A stretch of DNA of 33,917 bases from Flavobacterium sp. I-STPP5a (GCF_009764685.1 NZ_VHLM01000048.1:1-33917), one strand, 5' to 3'. Positions 5,561-13,723 are shown, counted from the stretch's first letter. The notes: generated by a model not told the origin, from the sequence alone. Program-made: numbers and translations.

Positions 5561-6334
5561 ATGGAGAACAAACAATGCCTAAACTGTGAACAAGATGTTT
5601 CTGGTAATTATTGTCAGAATTGCGGTCAAAAAAGCAATACACACGCCATAACCTTAAAGCATTTTTTTGCCCACGATATTATACACGGTGTGTTCCATTT
5701 AGAAAAAGGAATCTTATTTACTTTAAAAGAAACATTTACAAGACCTGGGCAAGCAGCTTTGGATTACATTAATGGCAAAAGAGTAAACTACTACAATGTT
5801 TTTGCACTCACTTTGATAATAATCGCTTTGAATATTCTAACGGTGCATTATTATCATGACCTGAATCTGCCATCAGTTTCTAAAAATACAAATGAAGGAA
5901 TACAATTAATGAACTTCTTATCGAATAATGTAAAATTAATTCTATTTGGATTAGTCCCGTTATTTGCGATAAATGCTTTTCTGATTTTCAAAAGATTAAA
6001 AATCAACCTAGCGGAACATTTCATCATTGCAGGAATAAATTTGTTGGGAATATTGGTTTTGTGTTTATTTGTCAACTTGTTTTCACTTTTGAGAGTATTT
6101 GAGGAAATTAAATCCTTTTTAGGTATTTTAACAATCATTTATTTCTTCTTGATTGTTTTGTTTCCTTTTTGGGTCTATTTTAACGCAGCCTATAAAAAGT
6201 ATTCCATGTTAGGTTTTATATGGAGAATAATTGTGTTTTATACGCTTGTGTTTTTTGAAATTGTAGTCATACTGTCACTTATTGCAAAAATCGTTACTAA
6301 TACTACATCCATTAAATTACACTTCAATGCATAA
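5561..6334 (+). CDS. DUF3667 membrane protein, second paralogue
   Basis: The 257-aa protein has the ribbon C6-x2-C9 and C18-x2-C21 (CLNCEQDVSGNYCQNC), then GQKSNTHAITLKHFFAHD, HGVFHLEKGILFTLKETF, RPGQAALDYINGKRVNYYN, and about four to five membrane segments. It shares layout and many residues with the gene at 4082-4822, so the two look like an old duplication. Function of the family is unknown. It begins 70 nt after the orphan terminator, so it should have its own promoter, but I see no good TAnnTTTG box. The C-terminus ends normally. Confidence 0.85.
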   Translation: MENKQCLNCEQDVSGNYCQNCGQKSNTHAITLKHFFAHDIIHGVFHLEKGILFTLKETFTRPGQAALDYINGKRVNYYNVFALTLIIIALNILTVHYYHDLNLPSVSKNTNEGIQLMNFLSNNVKLILFGLVPLFAINAFLIFKRLKINLAEHFIIAGINLLGILVLCLFVNLFSLLRVFEEIKSFLGILTIIYFFLIVLFPFWVYFNAAYKKYSMLGFIWRIIVFYTLVFFEIVVILSLIAKIVTNTTSIKLHFNA

Positions 6335-6679
6335 AATTATTTCTGCTACTACAAAGCTTATTAAATTAGTAAGCATTATACAAAAGACAAAAACGACGAA
6401 GTAACGCCTTGGTATGAAGCTTTCATGAATGTTAGAAAAGGGATAGATAGAAAGTATTTTGTTGATTTCTGGTATAGAAATCGTTCTTGATAAAGAACAT
6501 ATTTAATGCAAAAAAAATTAAAAGCCATTTTTGGATATTTGTAATAAAAATATTATTTATACATTTAATACACTACGCAATTTAACAGTAAAAATCGACA
6601 CAACTATAAGTGTATAGTCAAAATTTTGTAGTGAATATAAACACAAGTCGACCGTAACTTTAAAAAAAGAGAACGAAAA
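6335..6679 (+). other. Gene-free stretch with a probable coding remnant (6365-6490)
   Basis: Within 6365-6490 a plus-strand frame reads SKHYTKDKNDEVTPWYEAF, then MNVRKGIDRKYFVDFWYRN, ending at TGA 6488-6490. The composition looks like real protein, yet there is no start codon and a TAA lies just upstream, so I read it as the tail of a decayed gene. The rest (6491-6679) is AT-rich with no clear promoter, terminator or RNA. Confidence 0.25.
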
Positions 6680-7261
6680 ATGATAGTACAAAAGATGAAA
6701 TTACTAGTTTTAATAGTCCTATTTTCCTTAAAAATTAATGCGCAAGAAAATCAATTTACAAGAAGCTCAATTAAAACTGGAATTGGCATAGGAGTAAATG
6801 AAGGAATCGAAGAAAGTGGATTAGGTTTTGTTTATTCAATAGGTTATCAAAAAAGTTTTGGAAAAAAAGAAAAATTCAGAATTAATCCTAATTTATTATA
6901 TGGAGGTTTTAATTCAAACGGAATAACAGATACTCGGCAACAATATTTTAGAATAACTTCACTTGGGATGAATGTGAATTATGATTTGATTAAATACAAA
7001 TCAGTTTCTTTATTAATAACAACAGGAGGATTTTTAAACTATTCAAGAGGTTTATTTGGAACTGGTGGCGAAAATAACATAAGAAATTCAAGATATTTCA
7101 ACCAGCTCTATTTTGGTGGAACTGCTGGAATTGGAATTAGAATAAACTCACCCGGAAGTAGGTTTTCGTATGAAATAAAGCCGCTAAATTTACAAATTGG
7201 TAATAAAGGTTTTGTTCTTGGATACTTAATGTTTGGATTGGACATCAAAATAAAAAAATAG
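6680..7261 (+). CDS. Secreted outer-membrane beta-barrel-like protein
   Basis: The 193-aa protein begins MIVQKMKLLVLIVLFSLKINA with a signal peptide (cleavage likely before QENQF). Alternating strands rich in Gly and aromatics follow: KTGIGIGVNEG, GFVYSIGYQKSF, FRINPNLLYGG, GMNVNYDLIKY, LYFGGTAGIGIRIN, and a final GYLMFGLDIKIKK. This is the pattern of small eight-strand outer-membrane barrels of Bacteroidota (OmpW/porin-like group). No ligand can be inferred. A second in-frame ATG at 6695 (MKLLVL) gives a tighter signal peptide and may be the true start. It appears to be a single-gene unit. Confidence 0.65.
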   Translation: MIVQKMKLLVLIVLFSLKINAQENQFTRSSIKTGIGIGVNEGIEESGLGFVYSIGYQKSFGKKEKFRINPNLLYGGFNSNGITDTRQQYFRITSLGMNVNYDLIKYKSVSLLITTGGFLNYSRGLFGTGGENNIRNSRYFNQLYFGGTAGIGIRINSPGSRFSYEIKPLNLQIGNKGFVLGYLMFGLDIKIKK

Positions 7262-7390
7262 CTAACTTACTTAGCTTATAAAAAAAGTCGTAGTGTTTGA
7301 AATGAGGCAAATTTTATAGATCGAAGCAATCAAAAAATAGCTTAATGTAGTTCTAAATTCCGTAGTAAAATTTAATTAATTCCAACAAAA

Positions 7391-7849
7391 ATGAAAACAC
7401 TTAACACCATACTTTTGATGCTGTTTTTTAATTCAATAGCATTCGGTCAAGTTTCAAATGAAACCCACAAAAAACAGATTCAAAATTTAGTACTCGAATC
7501 GTTTGATGAAATCTGGTCCAAATTAGAAGCTAAAAACATTGAGAAATATTACACCAAAGATTTCTTGCTGTTGGAACACGGAGAAGTATGGAATAACGAT
7601 ACCATTACAAAGTATTTGAATACAGCCAAACTCAATTTACCCATGCCAAAAAGAGTAAATACTATTGAAATTATAGACATCAAAGTTTCCAACAAAACGG
7701 CTTGGGTGGCTTACCACAACTATGCAACCATTTCTGTTGATGATAAAATTATTAGAAAAGCACATTGGCTGGAAAGTGCCACGGCCATTTTAACCGATAA
7801 AGGCTGGAAGTTTGATATGTTACATTCTACTAGAGTAAAAAGTGAGTAA
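7391..7849 (+). CDS. Exported NTF2-like (SnoaL/DUF4440-type) protein
   Basis: The 152-aa protein has a signal peptide (MKTLNTILLMLFFNSIAFGQ, cleaved around residue 20). Its fold pattern is NTF2-like: helix LVLESFDEIWSKLEAKNIEKY, then YTKDFLLLEHGEVWNNDTI, and strands IEIIDIKVSNKTAWVAYHNYA and HWLESATAILTDKGWKFDMLHST. Such domains serve as small enzymes or ligand-binding cones, and the substrate cannot be told from sequence. The length is right for a single domain. It stands alone with no visible promoter motif. Confidence 0.65.
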   Translation: MKTLNTILLMLFFNSIAFGQVSNETHKKQIQNLVLESFDEIWSKLEAKNIEKYYTKDFLLLEHGEVWNNDTITKYLNTAKLNLPMPKRVNTIEIIDIKVSNKTAWVAYHNYATISVDDKIIRKAHWLESATAILTDKGWKFDMLHSTRVKSE

Positions 7850-8295
7850 AAACGCTATGAAACACCTAGCTTACAAAAGAACCGCAAAGGCCAATACTGT
7901 CTATCTTAACAGTAGAATGAATAATTTAGAAATAATGACCCAACAATTTTAGATATAGATTTTAATGAGGTTCTCTTGTGATTAGTGTCATCAAAGCAAG
8001 AAAAAAATAAAAAACAGCTAAAAGATTCTACAGAAGACTACTTTATTTTTCTGAATCAATCTACCTGCAAATTAGTTAGAAAAAAAGTAAAACATTAAAT
8101 TCATAATAATTTATTATCATCTTACATCGCGGTAGTTGTGCGACTATCGGTCTTTACAACGCTGGCAAGTGAAGGAGAGCCCAACTAAATAAAGTCTTCT
8201 CTTTTTCTGTTTTCTAAAATCTCAAAAAAACAAAGCAAACCTGTAACAAAACAGGTTTTTTAGCTACTAAATGAAGAACTAAATTCTAATAAACT
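7850..8295 (+). other. Gene-free stretch: possible micro-ORF, stem-loop, terminator
   Basis: A short frame from GTG 7985 to TAA 8096-8098 (VSSKQEKNKKQLKDSTEDYF…, 37 codons) has protein-like composition and could be a remnant. A stem-loop lies at 8130-8149 (CGGTAGT / ACTATCG with one G-U pair, loop TGTGCG), and a terminator at 8238-8261. Stem-loop plus terminator would suit a small RNA or a leader ahead of the protease gene, but nothing matches an RNA family I know. Confidence 0.3.
8238..8261 (+). terminator. Intrinsic terminator/attenuator upstream of the tricorn-like gene
   Basis: The stem AACCTGT / ACAGGTT with loop AACAAA runs straight into a T-run. It lies 35 nt before the protease ATG and far (about 390 nt) from the previous stop codon. 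It could therefore end a short RNA from 8100-8240 or act as a leader terminator. Confidence 0.55.
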
Positions 8296-11200
8296 ATGAA
8301 CTTAAAATCTTCATTATACTGTGGCTTATTGTTAGTAGCAAGCTCAGTATCATTTGCACAAGATGCCCTCTGGCTGCGCCATCCTGCGCTCTCTCCTGAT
8401 GGAAAAAACATTGCTTTTGGCTACAAAGGCGATATTTATGTAGTTAATGCCCAAGGTGGCACTGCAGTTCCTATTACCATTCATGAAGGACATGACATGA
8501 TGCCTGTGTGGAGCAAAGACGGAAAGCAAATTGCTTTTGCTAGTGACCGTTACGGTAATTTTGATGTATTTACGCTACCCGTAACTGGAGGAACTCCTAC
8601 CCGATTAACCTTTAACTCAGCGGCTGATTATCCATATGATTTTTCACCTGATAGTAAAAAGGTTTTATTTGGATCTAGCCGTCAAACGAGTAACAACAAC
8701 ATCCATTTTTATTCGCCTCGCTTATTTCAAAACCTTTACACAGTTGCAGCAACTGGCGGAAAACCAGTATTGGTTACTGAGGGCGGAATAGAATATGCTC
8801 GCTACAACGCAGCAGGAAACCAAATTATTTTTCAAGACCGCAAAGGATATGAAGATGCCTTACGCAAACACCATACCAGCAGTGTAACCCGTGATATTTG
8901 GGTATTTGATGTCAACAAAAAAACATATACGCAGCTAAGCACTTACGAAGGTGAAGACCGCGAGCCGCTGTACAGCAACGACAATCAACATATTTTCTTT
9001 TTGAGCGAAGCTGACGGCAGCAATCAAAATATTTTTAAGCAAAACCTATCTGCTAAAACAGCAACTGCCATAACTACTTTCAAAAACAATCCGGTACGCC
9101 ATTTAAGTGTTGCACAAGACAATACTTTGTGCTTTTCGCAAGACGGAGAAATTTATACTTTGAAAGAAGGTCAAAGTCCACAAAAAGTAAAAATCACGAT
9201 CCAAAATGATGGTAAAGGCAATGTCGAGAAAAACGTACCTATTGCAGGTTCTATTTCAGAGTTTGTGCCAAGCCCGAACGGAAAAGAAATTGCAATTGTT
9301 TCTAGAGGTGAAATTTTTGTGACCAATGCCGACGGTGGAAGTACCAAAAGAATTACCAACACACCAGAACAAGAGCGCCACGTGCAATGGTCACCAGACA
9401 GTAAAACCCTTATTTACGCCTCAGAACGTGGTGACAGTTGGGATTTATTTACGGCAAAAGTGGAACGAAAAGAAGAAGCTTATTTTTACGCTGCTACTTT
9501 AATCAAGGAAGAAAAATTAATTCCTTCTGATAAAGAGGAGTTCTTACCTAAATTTAGCCCAGACGGAAAAGAAATTGCTTTTATTGAAGATCGCAATATT
9601 GTTCGTGTGTACAATTTAGCCAACGAAACCACAAGAACCATTTTACCAGAAGGTAGAAACCACAGTTATTCTGATGGCGATTTTGGTTACAACTGGAGCG
9701 ATGATAGTAAATGGCTTTTCGTAGATGATAGCATGGGTAATTTTAATGCTACGCATACCGCGATGATCAAAGCCGATGGCTCCGAAACAAAATACCCAAT
9801 TATGAGTGGTTTTGGTGAAGATGCAGCCAAACAACAAATAAAAGGCAAAGCATTAGCCTGGCTGAGCAGCAAAGAAGGTCGCAAATCATTGGCAAACCAA
9901 GGCAGCAGAGAACTTGATGTATACGCCGTATTTTTCGATAAAAAAGACTTTGAAAATTTCAAATTGTCCAAAGAAGAAGCGGCTCTTGCAAAAGAAATAA
10001 AAGACAAAGAGAAAGAAGCCGAAGACAAAAAAACAGCTGCTAGCACTGATAAAAACAAAAAAGACACTCCTAAAAAAGAGGAAGTTGTAGTTTGGAATCC
10101 GGATTTGATTGATCTTGAAACTAGAAAAGTTCGTGTAACCATCAACAGTTCATCTATTGCTGATTTTGTATTTAATGATGACGGAAGTAAATTGTTTTAT
10201 TTAGCTTCTTTTGAAAAAGGATTCGACCTTTGGGTAACCGATACCAAAACAAAAGAAACTAAAATTTTAGCTAAACTAGGATCATCTCCAAGTACTTTAT
10301 TTTTGAGCAAAGACAACAAAACATTGTTTGTTAGAAACGAAGGAGGCTTATCGAAAATTGATACAGAAAGCGGAAAAATTACTGGAATCCCCGTATCGGC
10401 TGAGATGGTTTTAAATACAGAGCAAGAACGTAACTACATTTTCAATCACATGTGGAGACAAACCGCTAAGAAATTTTACGATCCAAAATTACATGGTGTA
10501 GATTGGAAAATGTACAAAGACACCTATGCTAAATTTTTACCACACATCAATAACAACTATGATTTTCAAGAATTATTGAGCGAAATTTTAGGAGAACTTA
10601 ACGCCTCGCACACAGGTGGACGTTACAGTGCTAGTTTCCCTAATATGGATGTAACGGCTTGTTTGGGATTACTATACGATGAAAAAAACGCCGCAGATGG
10701 TTTAAAAATAACAGAGGTTATTGTAGGCGGACCTTTTGATAAAACAGGCTCAAAGCTAAAAGCAGGTGCCACTATCAATAAAATTGACAACGAACCAATT
10801 ACTGCAACAACAGATTGGGCTAAATTTTTGAACAGAAGAACAGGTAAACTAATCCTAATTTCAGGTGTAGATGCTAATGGTGTTGCGTTTCAAGAAAGTG
10901 TAAAACCGATTTCATTTGGTGAAGAATCGGGTTTAATGTACAACCGTTGGATTCGCAAGATGAATCAAATTACTGAAAAATTGAGTAATGGTAAAGTAGG
11001 CTACGTTCACGTACAAGGTATGAATGACGGCAGTTTTAGAGAAGTATTTGACCAAGTGATGGGTAAAAATTTCGAAAAAGAAGCTTTGATTGTAGACACT
11101 CGTTTTAATGGTGGTGGCTGGTTACACGACGATTTAAATACGTTATTGAGTGGCAAACGCTACCTTGAATTTGCACCGCAAGGCAACCGCTTGAAAGATG

Positions 11201-11547
11201 CGGAACCATTAGGGAGATGGACCAAACCAAGCTGTGTATTAATGGGCGAAGGCAATTATTCAGACGCTTTCATTTTCCCATACGTGTACAAACAAAACGG
11301 AATCGGGAAGTTAATTGGAATGGGAGTACCAGGAACAGGAACCGCAGTTTGGTGGGAAACTCAAATTGATCCTTCTTTAGTTTTCGGAATTCCAATGGTA
11401 GCTACTATCGGAAAAGAAAACAGACCTACTGAAAACTTGCAAGTAAATCCAGATATTCCCGTTGCTATGAAATACGAAGATTATTTGAACGGACAAGACA
11501 AACAATTAGAAAGAGCTGTTGAAGAAATGCTGAAAACGATTAAATAA
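8296..11547 (+). CDS. Tricorn-like S41-family protease (beta-propeller, PDZ, tail-specific protease domain)
   Basis: The 1083-aa protein is exported: signal peptide MNLKSSLYCGLLLVASSVSFA. An N-terminal WD40/PD40-type propeller has repeated 'SPDGK.IAF…' blades (e.g. LSPDGKNIAFGYKG, WSKDGKQIAFASDR, FSPDGKEIAFIEDR). A Lys/Glu-rich linker lies at about 556-597, then a second set of blades, a PDZ-like region (ITEVIVGGPFDKTG) and the S41 core. Candidate catalytic residues are S771-H772 (NASHTGGR), S989 with D990 (GNYSDAF) and E1046 (RPTEN). Their spacing closely matches the Ser-His…Ser…Glu set of tricorn protease. It is about the size of tricorn. The gene is monocistronic and ends in a terminator that has been split by a 4-kb insertion just downstream. 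Confidence 0.9.
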   Translation: MNLKSSLYCGLLLVASSVSFAQDALWLRHPALSPDGKNIAFGYKGDIYVVNAQGGTAVPITIHEGHDMMPVWSKDGKQIAFASDRYGNFDVFTLPVTGGTPTRLTFNSAADYPYDFSPDSKKVLFGSSRQTSNNNIHFYSPRLFQNLYTVAATGGKPVLVTEGGIEYARYNAAGNQIIFQDRKGYEDALRKHHTSSVTRDIWVFDVNKKTYTQLSTYEGEDREPLYSNDNQHIFFLSEADGSNQNIFKQNLSAKTATAITTFKNNPVRHLSVAQDNTLCFSQDGEIYTLKEGQSPQKVKITIQNDGKGNVEKNVPIAGSISEFVPSPNGKEIAIVSRGEIFVTNADGGSTKRITNTPEQERHVQWSPDSKTLIYASERGDSWDLFTAKVERKEEAYFYAATLIKEEKLIPSDKEEFLPKFSPDGKEIAFIEDRNIVRVYNLANETTRTILPEGRNHSYSDGDFGYNWSDDSKWLFVDDSMGNFNATHTAMIKADGSETKYPIMSGFGEDAAKQQIKGKALAWLSSKEGRKSLANQGSRELDVYAVFFDKKDFENFKLSKEEAALAKEIKDKEKEAEDKKTAASTDKNKKDTPKKEEVVVWNPDLIDLETRKVRVTINSSSIADFVFNDDGSKLFYLASFEKGFDLWVTDTKTKETKILAKLGSSPSTLFLSKDNKTLFVRNEGGLSKIDTESGKITGIPVSAEMVLNTEQERNYIFNHMWRQTAKKFYDPKLHGVDWKMYKDTYAKFLPHINNNYDFQELLSEILGELNASHTGGRYSASFPNMDVTACLGLLYDEKNAADGLKITEVIVGGPFDKTGSKLKAGATINKIDNEPITATTDWAKFLNRRTGKLILISGVDANGVAFQESVKPISFGEESGLMYNRWIRKMNQITEKLSNGKVGYVHVQGMNDGSFREVFDQVMGKNFEKEALIVDTRFNGGGWLHDDLNTLLSGKRYLEFAPQGNRLKDAEPLGRWTKPSCVLMGEGNYSDAFIFPYVYKQNGIGKLIGMGVPGTGTAVWWETQIDPSLVFGIPMVATIGKENRPTENLQVNPDIPVAMKYEDYLNGQDKQLERAVEEMLKTIK

Positions 11548-11577
11548 TTATTCTATTCTTGAAAGATTAATTTTCAT

Positions 11578-11601
11578 CAAAAAAAGAGGTAGCTCAAAAA
11601 G
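11578..11601. terminator. Left half of a split bidirectional terminator plus 9-bp target duplication
   Basis: The left arm AAAAAAAAGAGGTAGCT occupies 11578-11594. Its perfect partner AGCTACCTCTTTTTTTT is at 15661-15677. The 9-bp CTCAAAAAG (11593-11601) is duplicated at 15654-15662. Joining the two halves through one copy of the 9-mer restores a 17-bp stem with a CAAAA loop between the convergent protease and sbtA genes. Confidence 0.8.
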
Positions 11602-11695
11602 GAGGGCACTGAAAAAGTCCCTCGAATAAGGAAAATGAAAATAACTAAAAAGGAGCGAAAACACAATGGTTTCGCTCCTTTTAGTTATTACAAAC
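11602..11695 (+). repeat. IS-end repeat, left copy
   Basis: The 94 nt are identical to 15443-15536; the preceding G is also shared by chance or by the duplication. The end itself can fold (GAGGG-c-ACT / AGTCCCTC), and a second, 19-bp hairpin follows. Identity ends abruptly at 11695, where cargo sequence begins. Confidence 0.9.
11641..11688. terminator. 19-bp hairpin inside the IS-end repeat
   Basis: The arms ATAACTAAAAAGGAGCGAAA and TTTCGCTCCTTTTAGTTAT pair fully apart from one bulged A, with loop ACACAATGG. The same hairpin is in the other copy at 15482-15529. Such structures near IS ends often block read-through from flanking genes. Here they also sit behind the protease gene and asnB. Confidence 0.6.
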
Positions 11696-11893
11696 ATCTG
11701 TGATATCATCTATTTCATCTGCTGTCAGATCTTCTTTAAAAAACACACGGTCATAAACGACTGATTTAACCGAATCATTTAAATTTAAGTGATACAAATC
11801 TTTATAAATTCCATTTTGATTATTGGTTTTCAGCTGTGAAAAACTTGATAATGGGATGAAAAAAAATAATAGTAGGGTTTTAATTTTATGCAT
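11681..11893 (-). pseudogene. Truncated secreted protein; last four residues come from the IS-end repeat
   Basis: The minus-strand frame from ATG 11893 encodes a signal peptide (MHKIKTLLLFFFIPLSSFSQ) and then LKTNNQNGIYKDLYHLNLND…, ending …EIDDITDVCNN. The codons for V-C-N-N and the stop (11681-11695) lie inside the repeat, and the junction at 11695/11696 falls exactly between codons. So about 66 native residues remain and the original C-terminus is lost. I do not recognise the family. It is the outermost cargo gene at the left side of the composite element. It may still be expressed as a short exported peptide. Confidence 0.6.
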
Positions 11894-11975
11894 TTTAAGT
11901 AACTTTTATATTCGACATATTTGGGTAATTTTAATGTATTCAGACTTCAAAATATTATTATACAAGTTGCATAAG

Positions 11976-12767
11976 TCAGCCTTTTTGGGCAGCTGACGCT
12001 TTAGATAACTGAGCCAAATGTTCTTGAATTTTAGAGACTACAGTATTACAATTTTTAATAGCTGACAAATAATATAGGATTCCAATCATACTGCTTGTAG
12101 CATCAAAGGTAGTTTCTACTTTTTTTAGAACATCTGTTTCGTTGCCAACAGCCATCATTTTTGTATAAGTTTCAATTATAGAGGGTTGTGTTTTTTTTAA
12201 ATCTAGTATTCCGCTATCAAGCTTAGCACTCATAGTATGAAAAGCCAATCCCATTTTAGTGTAAACCCTTTTAATTTCTTCAATATTATTTGCTTTAGCA
12301 GCAGTGTCAAATTCGGTTGCTTTCTTTTGCAACGTTTGAGAAAGTAATTCCGTTTTTTTGACAAATGCATCGCCATGAGCTATCAAAGTTTCATATTTTT
12401 GCTTTGGGTACATTTCGTCAAATGACGGTCCACTATTTACTTTAGTTCCCGACACTAGGCTTTCGGAAGTGTTGTTTTTGTTTTTTTGAAGTTCGGTCGA
12501 AATATCGCTGAATACATCGAGCAAATTTTTATCGGTGGAAGTGCTGCTAGGATAACTTTCAGTTAAAGTACTGTTATTTGGGTTAAAGTAATTGTAGTCT
12601 ATTATGGTTTGACAAACCTTTTCAATAACAGCTAATTTCTCTAGTTTGGATTTAACAGTCGGCGTTGTTTTCTTTTTTTCAATTGTCCCATTTTGGCCAT
12701 AACTCATAGTAATACAAAGTAATAACACACATATGAGCTGTGTTTTGTAAATTATTTTTATTGTCAT
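11976..12767 (-). CDS. Exported protein of unknown function (263 aa)
   Basis: I chose ATG 12767 because it gives a clean signal peptide, MTIKIIYKTQLICVLLLCIT, then MSYGQ. The frame extends upstream to 12833, but that extension has no signal character. The mature part is helical with several heptad-like stretches (e.g. KYETLIAHGDAFVKKTELLS, FDTAAKANNIEEIKRVYTKM, DVLKKVETTFDATSSMIGIL). It includes a Ser/Thr/Asn-rich segment near 65-100. There is one Cys in the mature C-terminal region (IKNCNTVV). I cannot place it in a family. It lies divergent from the GreA-like gene and in the same orientation as the truncated secreted gene, within the composite element. Confidence 0.6.
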   Translation of the reverse strand: MTIKIIYKTQLICVLLLCITMSYGQNGTIEKKKTTPTVKSKLEKLAVIEKVCQTIIDYNYFNPNNSTLTESYPSSTSTDKNLLDVFSDISTELQKNKNNTSESLVSGTKVNSGPSFDEMYPKQKYETLIAHGDAFVKKTELLSQTLQKKATEFDTAAKANNIEEIKRVYTKMGLAFHTMSAKLDSGILDLKKTQPSIIETYTKMMAVGNETDVLKKVETTFDATSSMIGILYYLSAIKNCNTVVSKIQEHLAQLSKASAAQKG

Positions 12768-13083
12768 GGGTGTTTTATATTTCGTTATACTTTCAAAAGC
12801 ATAATTTTTTATAAATGTATGTATTATTGACAAAAAGGAAAGAAGATATTAAGAGAAATGTTAAGAAATTTATACAAACCTTGAGTTACGTATTATTTAT
12901 TTCCCCTACTAAAGCTCTTTTATAACGAGTATTCACTTATGAAAGTACAAATGGTAGTGTTTTCAACGAGGTTATGAAATAATAAAATGTTTAAAAAAAG
13001 TTTGAATGTTTTTTATTAAATTTATGAGCTGCTTTTGTAAACCTTAAATAATTCTTTGCGTACTTTGTGGTTAAACTTTTTTA
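12768..13083. other. Divergent intergenic region
   Basis: This 316-nt stretch separates the 263-aa secreted-protein gene (-) from the GreA-like gene (+). I find no exact TAnnTTTG box on either strand and no stable hairpin. The last 40 nt before the GreA-like ATG read …CTTTGCGTACTTTGTGGTTA…, a motif resembling dispersed intergenic sequence I associate with flavobacterial genomes, without a defined role. Confidence 0.3.
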
Positions 13084-13533
13084 ATGACTTTCAAGCAAAA
13101 AATATACAATCAATACCATCAATTGGTTCAAGACCGAATAGATGTCTTTAAGGACATGATTACGGCACTTACTGAAGATTCTAAAAATGATGCCAAAGGT
13201 TCAGCAGGCGATAAACACGAAACGGCTTTATCGATGATGCACATTGAGCAAGAAAAACTCAATCATAAATTAAAAGAAGCATTGGGTCAAAAAGCCATTT
13301 TAGATAAAATTGATTCTAGTACAAGTGCTAAAACTATTATTGTGGGAAGTTTGGTCAAAGCCAATGGGATTTATTTGTATTTAAGTACAGCACTTCCTAA
13401 AATTGCTGTTGATGGTATCAATGTCATTGCACTTTCTCCGCAATCACCATTGGGAGCGAAGTTAATGGGGAACCAAGAAGGATTTACTTTTGAGATTAAT
13501 GGTTCAAACTATGTAATTCAATCAATTCAATAA
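13084..13533 (+). CDS. GreA/GreB-like C-terminal domain protein
   Basis: In the 149-aa protein the N-terminal half is helical (KIYNQYHQLVQDRIDVFKDM…, KHETALSMMHIEQEKLNHKL), suggesting a coiled coil. The C-terminal half has the GreA/GreB-type beta domain: IIVGSLVKANGIYLYLSTAL, NVIALSPQSPLGAKLMGNQE, and FEINGSNYVIQSI. Transcript-cleavage factors of this family bind RNA polymerase through this domain. Close relatives in Bacteroidota are often mislabelled '3-oxoacyl-ACP synthase', which this is not. The acidic tip that GreA uses in the polymerase channel is not evident, so a cleavage role is unproven. It lies alone, 190 nt before asnB. Confidence 0.7.
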   Translation: MTFKQKIYNQYHQLVQDRIDVFKDMITALTEDSKNDAKGSAGDKHETALSMMHIEQEKLNHKLKEALGQKAILDKIDSSTSAKTIIVGSLVKANGIYLYLSTALPKIAVDGINVIALSPQSPLGAKLMGNQEGFTFEINGSNYVIQSIQ

Positions 13534-13625
13534 AAATTTTATGCTATTTACACTTTACTAGTAGACTCTATTTTTTATTTAGGTTTTAATTAGTTTTTTA
13601 TAGTTTTTAGTTGTTTTTAGTTTAA

Positions 13626-13661
13626 ATATGTAACTGAATATCGGTTTTGTGTTTTACATAT
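13626..13661. promoter_or_regulatory. Inverted repeat upstream of asnB
   Basis: ATATGTAA (13626-13633) and TTACATAT (13654-13661) are perfect 8-nt inverted arms 20 nt apart, centred about 80 nt before the asnB ATG. CATCTTTG at 13675-13682 is one base from the -7 consensus, so the dyad would sit just upstream of the promoter. This is a possible regulator site; no regulator is known. Confidence 0.3.
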
Positions 13662-13723
13662 GAAACTATAACTGCATCTTTGCTTTATCAAAATAAATAA
13701 ATTCATTTATAAAATATAGCATT

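Noticed and set aside
9687..10145. Minus-strand gene inside the tricorn-like protease
   Set aside because: It is the reverse of the Lys/Glu-rich linker and propeller region, giving Ser/Leu/Phe-rich low-complexity protein; an antisense artefact.
13084..13533. 3-oxoacyl-ACP synthase
   Set aside because: The protein is far too short and has no thiolase-fold motif; the C-terminal half matches GreA/GreB.
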